Positions 57,257 to 64,000 of a stretch of DNA of 64,000 bases are shown one piece after another. The translations under genes were made by a program, and so were the position numbers. The first letter of the stretch is position 1, and each line of letters starts with the position of its first letter. This DNA comes from Obelidium mucronatum (Eukaryota; Chytridiomycota; Chytridiomycetes; Chytridiales; Chytriomycetaceae), in assembly GCA_025765595.1 (NCBI GenBank), contig JAIVFH010000104.1:1-64000 (forward strand), read 5' to 3'. The notes under the pieces are model-generated. The model saw only the letters and a program-made list of their open reading frames with translations, was not told the origin of the DNA and made no database searches.

Positions 57257-57350
57257 TTGGATAGATCTATTTCTTTTTATTTTATTTCTCTATTTAAAAA
57301 AAATGGTTTAATTAGCTCAACGTCTCTCTGTCTTCAAATCTAACCAGATC

Positions 57351-58877
57351 CCTTGAGCAGACTGCCTCAGCTGCCACCCCTTCATCAGCCGTCAATTCAT
57401 TCGATACAAACCACGAAGACATAATTGTAAAATATCAACCTTTTCCTGATCGCTCATGAAAGGGACGTCAACTCAAAAAACAAACAACACATTCATAGCA
57501 CGATGCCCAACTGGACTACTACGGCCGCCGTCTAGCAACCTGCTCTTCAGACTCATTCATCAAAATCTTTGAAGTCGACAACGACTCACATCGACTCGTT
57601 GATACTCTGAAAGGGTAAGAACATGCAACTGCTGGATAAAACATGCCACGTTGCTAAAACAGCCCACAAAACAAACCAAAAAATTCCATAAAAAAACATA
57701 CACAAACCATAATAGACACAACGGTCCTGTATGGCAAGTCGCTTGGTCTCACCCAAAGTTTGGCGCGGTTTTGGCTTCTTGTTCATATGATGCCAAAGTC
57801 TTTATTTGGAGAGAATACAATGGCGTTTGGAGTCGGGTTTTGGAACACGCTGATCATGTTTCGTCAGGTGAGTTTTTCTAGTCTGATATTTTTCGGAAAG
57901 GAGCGGGGATATGTTCGGATCGGGGAATGGAACGGCATTTTCTTTGGACTCGTCAAAGTGGTGTAGTGTTTGTTGTGAGTGGGATGGGATGGGCGACCCT
58001 TCTTGGACGAATCGAGAAACCTGTACTTATACCCAAACTCCCCGCATTAGTCAACTCTATTTCCTGGGCCCCTCATGAATACGGCCTCGTTCTCGCTTGT
58101 GCTTCATCAGACGGAAAGATTACTGTAATCACTTGCAAAGGTAAAAAAAAAAAAAAAAAAAAAAAGAACAAACAGAAACCTTTTTTAAAGGCTAATATCG
58201 GGATGTTTTTTTTTAAAAGAGGACGGAGCTTGGGATACTCAAACAATCCACGCACACGCGATCGGTGTCAATTCAGTGACTTGGGCGCCTGCCGTTGTTT
58301 CCGGAAGTTTAACAACGACAACCGGTTCCACTGCAACTGCGGGACCAAAGCGATTGGCGAGCGCTGGATGCGATAATTTGATCAAGATTTGGAGGTTGGT
58401 TTTTTTGTTGGTTGGTTGTTCTTGATTTATTTTTTGGGGGGGTTGCTTATGGCATTCTCTTTTCAGAGAGGATGAAAATGGATCATGGAAAGAGGAAGAA
58501 ACATTACAAGGCCACTCTGATTGGGTTCGAGATGTCTCGTGGGCGCCTAGCATTGGACTTCCAACAAGTTATTTGGCTAGTTGCTCTCAAGTAAGTGATC
58601 AATTGCTTATTTGGTGCGCATTTCATTTAATTAACTCCAAACCCCTCACAACCAACAGGACAAGACAGTCCAAATTTGGACACAAGATGCAGCAACCTTG
58701 AAATGGGCGCGAAAGCCATTGAAGGCGGAACCGTTCGGCGATGTCGTATGGAGAGTCAGTTGGTCAACTGCAGGCAACATTTTGGCCGTTAGTTGTGGAG
58801 ACAACAAAGTGAGCATGTGGAAAGAGAACTTGGAGGGCGAGTTTAACCAGATTGGGGAGGCGAATGAAGGGATGTGA
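57351..58877 (+). CDS. SEC13: COPII/nuclear-pore WD40 protein SEC13
   Basis: Seen: exons joined across GT-AG introns give [35 protein letters not shown], then [90 protein letters not shown] and [33 protein letters not shown], the SEC13 blade series. Stop TGA 58875..58877. Known role: COPII outer coat with SEC31 and Y-complex subunit of the pore. The start codon is not resolved; the first usable exon sequence begins about 57351 and no in-frame ATG was found after the preceding stop, so an upstream mini-exon is likely. One intron has a ~22-nt A-run. Confidence 0.85.
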
Positions 58878-59228
58878 AGCGGTTTGAGATGAAACACATT
58901 TCAAATAATTAAGCGGGGGAGACTCGAAATATTTGTATGGGCTAAAATCAGCCTAATATAACCTTTTTTTTGTTGGTGTTGCTTTTTTTTGGTCGCTGCT
59001 GATTACCTTTGCTTGTTTGGGGCAAGCTGAGGTATGATATTACTAATTATAGCGCTCGTTAAGCACCAAGGTCACGACTATGACACAAAAAAGACGGCAA
59101 AAGTCCTCACAGCGACTCAGTCTAATCTATAATTTTGGACGGACTTGTTGTGCGCATTGGCTTGATGGTCTTATATTTAGGTCTGAAAAGTTGTAAAGAA
59201 AAACTGGAAATAGGTACAGATAAAGCGC
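58878..59228. other. Intergenic, 351 bp
   Basis: Spacer between SEC13 and the zinc-finger gene, same strand. No copy of the GGAAGGTRGAGAT motif seen before the two minus-strand paralogues. Confidence 0.45.
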
Positions 59229-60602
59229 ATGGATACCTCCACCCTGCCCGACCGGCCAATGACCGACCTCGACACGCCCGAAGTGATGGACGCCGTCAAG
59301 TCCCTGCTGTCTCTGTGCGACTCGGGCGAGTCTTCAGCTTCTGGCTACACTTACTTGTACCAACACAGCCCGCCACGACTTCCGCACCACAGCCAGCAGC
59401 AGCCTCTAAACGCCCAGCACAACTTTATCGCTCAGCCAGCTGACTCAAATCCCACTTACACCACCCTGCCGCTTCTTGAACTTCCAACACAGTCTCAATC
59501 AGTTCAAGACACCAATGGAGTTCAAGAGTCATTAGCATCATGGCCCAAGCCCCAACCCCTCCCATCTTCTCCTTTCACTTCTTTTCGCTCATTACACGCA
59601 ACAACAAACTCCGAACCAAAAATGCCGTCTTTTGAGCAGCTCCTCAGCAGCAGTGGTGGTGGTGGTGGTGCTGGTGGCCGCAGTAATGCAGCAAAATCTA
59701 AACCAGCAATGCCATGCCCAAACCCATCATGCCAAGAAATCTTCACTTCCTACGCCGCTGTAATCCGCCACTGCATGGACTTTTGTTATGCAACAGTCCA
59801 TATGACAGACGCAAGAGGAAACTACGGAATCTGTCCAATCCACGTGCCACTCCCTCCCACCACCGCCGCCGACTCCACCACCCCGTCAACAACAACAACA
59901 ATGATCCAATGTGGCAAAAAATTCACCGGCAACAACTGGAAAGTAAACCTCGTAACCCACTTCAAAACACACGACAAGAACCGCGAAAAAGAATACACAT
60001 GCGGAGACTGCGGCAAACAGTACAGGAACGAAAAAAGTCTTGCGAATCATGCCAAGGAGCATGCGGGTGGGATTTTCCCGTGCACAACGTGTGGGATCGG
60101 GTTCCCGACAAAAGTGCGAAGGGATCGGCATGTTGCTGTGCAGCATCGGGAACAGAAAAGAAGTAAAAGAGGAGCAGGAGGAGGAAAGGATTCTGCAAAG
60201 GTGAAGGAGGAGGCTGATGATTTGATGGAATTGGAGGATGAAGGTGTGGATTATTCTAAAGTGTTGACGGGGGATTATCCGCAAGTTTATTCAGCACCAG
60301 GCTCAAGGGGTGAGCGAAGGTCTTCGCTGCGTGGTGGCGGTGGTGGTGTTGGTTATGCTGAGGGTGTCGGACTACAGTATTCCGGGCACCAACCACCACC
60401 ACCACCCCAATATTCAGGAAATTTCCAGGAGAATATGCATAGCGAGGGACAGCAGCATCAGTGGAGCCATCACCACAGTCAATTCGACCACCAGGATGGG
60501 CAAAATCTTCAACACGAACCTCTGCGCCATGAAAAACAGAACGAGTCAGTTATTGCGGCTCCAATAATCGCGTCCTCTTTCAACCCTACCACACAGAAAT
60601 GA
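59229..60602 (+). CDS. C2H2 zinc-finger protein, member 3 (457 aa)
   Basis: Seen: intact single exon, ATG 59229. Gln/Ser/Pro-rich N-terminus with a GGGGGAGG stretch. A Cys/His module (~158-310) follows: CPNPSCQEIFTSYAAVIRHCMDFC, CGKKFTGNNWKVNLVTHFKTH, CGDCGKQYRNEKSLANHAKEH and CTTCGIGFPTKVRRDRHVAVQHRE. A KRSKRGAGGGK basic patch follows, then a long His/Gln/Pro/Gly-rich C-terminal tail absent from members 1 and 2. Ligand spacing equals members 1 and 2, including the unusual first finger with Cys as its last ligand. Inference: transcription factor. Confidence 0.84.
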   Translation: MDTSTLPDRPMTDLDTPEVMDAVKSLLSLCDSGESSASGYTYLYQHSPPRLPHHSQQQPLNAQHNFIAQPADSNPTYTTLPLLELPTQSQSVQDTNGVQESLASWPKPQPLPSSPFTSFRSLHATTNSEPKMPSFEQLLSSSGGGGGAGGRSNAAKSKPAMPCPNPSCQEIFTSYAAVIRHCMDFCYATVHMTDARGNYGICPIHVPLPPTTAADSTTPSTTTTMIQCGKKFTGNNWKVNLVTHFKTHDKNREKEYTCGDCGKQYRNEKSLANHAKEHAGGIFPCTTCGIGFPTKVRRDRHVAVQHREQKRSKRGAGGGKDSAKVKEEADDLMELEDEGVDYSKVLTGDYPQVYSAPGSRGERRSSLRGGGGGVGYAEGVGLQYSGHQPPPPPQYSGNFQENMHSEGQQHQWSHHHSQFDHQDGQNLQHEPLRHEKQNESVIAAPIIASSFNPTTQK

Positions 60603-62299
60603 GAATACACTTCTTTCTTTTTTTTTTCAACGGGTTTAATTATATTCAACACTGTAAATAAAGTGAAGCAACGCAGGAAATCACGCTTATAATGTTTAAT
60701 ACCGGATATGTGCTTTTTTTGAACTGATGGATGCTACCAAGATGTGGGTGGGTCACCCCTCTCGCTTACAAAAAAAATAAATGCCAACTGATCCATTTTA
60801 CCCTTATACTATATGATACGCAAAACTCTTCATATTCGACAGTGTAAAAAGTGAGGCTGTTGTATTAGGTTTTATTTTTAGAAAAAAGTTTGAAAATAGA
60901 TCGATAGAAAAACATAAATACCTATACCCAATACTCTCGTATCCTTCACCCAACCCATCAAGAACGCAGATAGTATGATTTAAGACAGATAATGTGAAGC
61001 CTGAGATACCCAACTGGCATGGTAAGGCTTTAGTCCATCAACCCGCAGGTGTATTACAACTCACTTGTCTTCTCCAGAAGCGGCAATCCCTCACAGAAAT
61101 ACATGCCAAAATTTCTGTAAAAAACAATGGCCATCGCATTTAAGAATATCATAACTGAACTCATAGCCGAGCGGTACGCTTTACGGATGACCCGGATCGT
61201 CAATAACCCAACAAGTTCAACGTCAGACTGGATATCAATAAATCCCGTTCTTATTCAATCTATTGAGTCAGAAATAATACTCGCGGGTCTTGAAGAGAGC
61301 AAATAATTATTCAATTCGGCAGCTCTAATTCTTGAACGAATTGAAGCTTCAGATTAATTCCTCACGAATAGCCCGCGAAATATCAAAGCTATCGGTATTT
61401 GCCTATCAGAGGAGTCAATTATTTAACCTGGAGGGGCGAATTATTCCCACTGTTTGTTCCGTCTCGAAGTCCAAAGTCCAGCTCCTCCCTGCAACTCAGA
61501 AACGGCTTTGGAATGCAAATGCAAAGATATTCAGTGGTATTTAGGAACCACCAGAAGCTGCCACTGATAATACTGCGTCCGAATGAAATCCAACAGTTTG
61601 TCAGCAACACCACACCTTTAGTGATGAAAAACCAGGAATCAAAGCTCCAACAAAACAAATGAATCAGCATTTCAAAGCTCATCGATACAGAAAAAAATAT
61701 CAGCATGTCGCTCATCTGTTTGTTCAAAAAGCGAGGCCGAAACAAAACACATTGAAACACTTCCACCTTGACTTTCTGGGCCAACGGAACGTGTTTTCTT
61801 GCTGGAATTTTACCGCAGCTCTTGAATAGCTCAAATAAACAGAAGTCGCAAGCGCTGGCTCATTCTTTTTGGATCCAATTTGGGAGTTCGTTGGTGTTGG
61901 TTGGCTTTTAAGATGGATAAAAATTTACTCAGAAAAAAGGAATCCCTGTGACGGTAAGAGTTTCATCTTTCCCATCCTTCTATCGCGGAGTTTCCTCTGT
62001 TCTCTTGTGCCTCTATTCGACAAACGGGGACGCGTGTTATAACACTGTTGTTGCTGGGAACCATGTTTAAACTGTAGCACCATTTTACCCCTATCTTTTT
62101 TTCAATACGCTCTGTTTTGCTCCTTTCGATCTCAGTGTGTACAACAGTGGATCCTGCTAGCGTCGGATTCTTTCTCCTCCCCAAATTATATTCTCTTATC
62201 GAAGACGTGTTCCCTCATCTGCAGTCCTATCAGTGATTTACAATTGTGGAGATCACTAACTGGGAGGAAAATTCTTTTCTTTTTACAGTTAAAATCAAA
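60603..62299. other. 1.7-kb region, possible degraded membrane-protein gene
   Basis: Mostly AT-rich. On the minus strand, 61419..61733 encodes a hydrophobic stretch (SDMLIFFSVSMSFEMLIHLFCWSF...), and 61080..61260 encodes RVIRKAYRSAMSSVMIFLNAMAIVFYRNFGMYF before a good GTGAGT donor, so a multi-exon membrane protein is possible. No family recognised and starts are unclear. Confidence 0.3.
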
Positions 62300-64000
62300 A
62301 TGGCACCATCTTTCTCCAAGTGCCTTCTCGAACTTCCACAGCTACCCGTGAAAATGAATACTAACGCAGCAAAAAAGAGAAAAAGAAATAAGAAAGTATG
62401 TATTCATTGATTTTATTTCTCTGTCTTCGTCATTCATTTTGCTTTTGCAGAAGCCAAGTTCTGCCTCGCTTTTAACGAAACTGACAAGCCCTTCTCAAAT
62501 TGCGCTCGAATGTTCTCCAATGAGTCCATGTTCTTTCCCTGCTGTGCCGCCTGTAGTGCCCTCGCCAAAAATTGCTTCAGTTGATTTAGTCTTGTCACCT
62601 AATTCAAAAAAGCGAGCTTCAACGAAGAGAATCCCAGCCGTTCTTCAAGCTACAACAGGCGTCACTAATCGCTCTTACAACAATTGGGGTGCCTCTATTG
62701 CCTCAGCAAATGTCTTCGTAAAGCCAACATTCCAAAGTAGATCTCAGAATCAATCATTGTACCATATTGCCACCAGGGTTGCGGCCCTATCTTACTCTCG
62801 ATATAATGCAGAATCTTCGAGGTCCCAACAAGATATTCATGGAATTTTGATGAAGGCACCATCAAGTGCAGCTTCTCTAAAAATGCGAAGTTCAGCCAAT
62901 GCTTCCCACGCTTTTCAGAAGTTCATCGAGGGCCAGTCGCTTGTCTCTCTGACAAAAATTTCGACTGTAACTCACGGTTTTTCATCGCAGTTGATTGTTG
63001 AGAAATCGCTTCTTGCAAGTTCAAATTCTTTATCGGCGAAATCAAATAGTATCATTGCAAAGTCAACGCCAGTATATGCTTGCAATTCCAAAATTTGCAC
63101 ACTCGCAATTTCAATCAAAGCTTGCCTGAATGCCAAATTGTTGATGCGAGCTCCAAACGCTCAAGTTCTTGATCAATATGCCATGCCATCAGGACCTGGT
63201 TTGCCAATTCCCATAGTTTCACGCCCATTCGAAAGATTTATTCCGGATATACAACTGCTTATTCCTTCAAGTTCACTGACGTCAGCCAACCAAGTTATGC
63301 CAAAACAACCTGCAGCGCTGTGGCTGACCTCGCCTTCAGATGAAGATGAAAAAGAAAAAGAAAAAGTAAAAGAAAGAGTACAAGAAGAAGAAGCTTTCTT
63401 TCTTCCAAAAGCACCGAAGCTGGCCGCTAGAGTCATCTCAGGCATAGCAGAAGTCGGTGGAGTCACTTACAAATCAAATCCAACGCAAGCAGCCAAATTA
63501 GACTCATCAAAACCCGCTTTAAGCATATTTGATGAAATCCGGTTGGTTGCGCTGGAACTTCAAGAGGCTCCAACTCTTGACACGGATAGAGATGAAAGTA
63601 GAGCTCGATACGAAATTTTGAATTGGCTGTGTGTATCACAACAAAACGAGTACAAAATTCTGGGAATTGCTGGATTCTCGGAGTTTGGTGTTGTTCTATC
63701 AGCATATGACCAACTTAATAACTTGAAGGTGGCAGTTAAATTGCTGTACAAAACCAAATCTGTGGAGACATGGCCGATGGAGATTGCCGCTCTCCAGGAA
63801 ATCAACGCTGCAGTTCGGCATCCTGGTATCCCGCTATTGCTTCGGGTCTGGCAAACAAAGGAGTGCTTCTTCTTAGTGACGCCATATCAGGAACCAAGCC
63901 ACCAGGAGCACATCGCCATGGCATTCTTGCCGTTGGCATACTCCCTCCCAGCCCCACTTTACAACCCCTATTACATGGAGCACCATGTAATCCCGGTTGT
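62300..64000 (+). CDS. Protein kinase-like gene (5' part, runs off the window)
   Basis: Seen: ATG 62300, exon 1 62300..62395 (basic, AAKKRKRNKK), intron 62396..62450, exon 2 open to the window end. About 390 residues of Ser/Ala/Lys/Pro-rich linker with an acidic-basic stretch (DEDEKEKEKVKERVQEEE) precede the start of a kinase domain: YKILGIAGFSEFGVVLSAY (glycine loop), LKVAVKLLYK (ATP-binding Lys), an alpha-C-like helix EIAALQEINAAVRHPGIPLLL and a hinge-like CFFLVTPYQE. The catalytic and activation loops lie beyond 64000, so activity and subfamily cannot be judged. Frame is clean throughout. Confidence 0.72.

Overview
The window looks like nuclear DNA of an early-diverging, probably zoosporic (chytrid-like) fungus. 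Most genes carry short GT-AG introns, typically 43-82 nt. There is a canonical U1 snRNA and an initiator tRNA-Met. The gene content is eukaryotic and fungal: mitoribosomal mL60, SEC13, VPS25, Pol5/MYBBP1A, LHS1/HYOU1 and NTM1. It also includes families seen in basal fungi and other zoosporic eukaryotes but rare in yeasts: GH19 chitinases, crinkler-type NTPases, the gamma-secretase subunit APH-1, F-box/plant-type LRR proteins and a bacterial-type arsenate reductase. The lineage is inferred from this mixture, not from a marker gene.

Layout. 1-6.4 kb: 3' end of tRNase Z, a membrane-anchored GH19 chitinase, a secreted heparinase-like lyase (frameshifted) and a coiled-coil/methyltransferase-like gene. 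6.5-12.2 kb: initiator tRNA, two members of a lineage-specific surface-protein family, and two C2H2 zinc-finger genes that share a promoter element. 12.5-21.3 kb: a proline-rich gene split by a complete Ty1/copia retrotransposon with identical 228-bp LTRs and a 5-bp target duplication. 21.3-24.7 kb: an SGNH/PC-esterase-like gene, and a neighbour broken by an inverted 236-bp copy of that esterase. 25.2-32.7 kb: kanadaptin, three Ala/Thr/Pro-rich small proteins, an F-box/LRR protein and a third surface-family member. 33.1-35.5 kb: tandemly duplicated zinc-finger genes. 36.8-43.7 kb: a beta-hydroxyacid dehydrogenase, mL60, LHS1/HYOU1, arsenate reductase and a CRAL-TRIO protein. 44.4-51.5 kb: a small hypothetical gene, VPS25, and head-to-head NTM1 and Pol5, both with a large intron packed with short GC palindromes. 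51.7-54.3 kb: U1 snRNA and crinkler-like genes. 54.4-64 kb: a second membrane GH19 chitinase, APH-1, SEC13, a fifth zinc-finger gene and the 5' part of a protein kinase gene.

The genes are unrelated housekeeping and lineage-specific genes, not an operon or one pathway. Recurring themes are cell-surface or wall chemistry (two GH19 chitinases, lyase, esterase-like protein, two surface families), ER/secretory function (LHS1, SEC13, VPS25, APH-1, CRAL-TRIO) and ribosome biogenesis (NTM1, Pol5, mL60). Several host genes carry single-base frameshifts that look like assembly indels or early decay, whereas the 5.1-kb retrotransposon ORF is perfect. The most novel-looking signal is the palindrome clusters inside the introns of NTM1 and Pol5.
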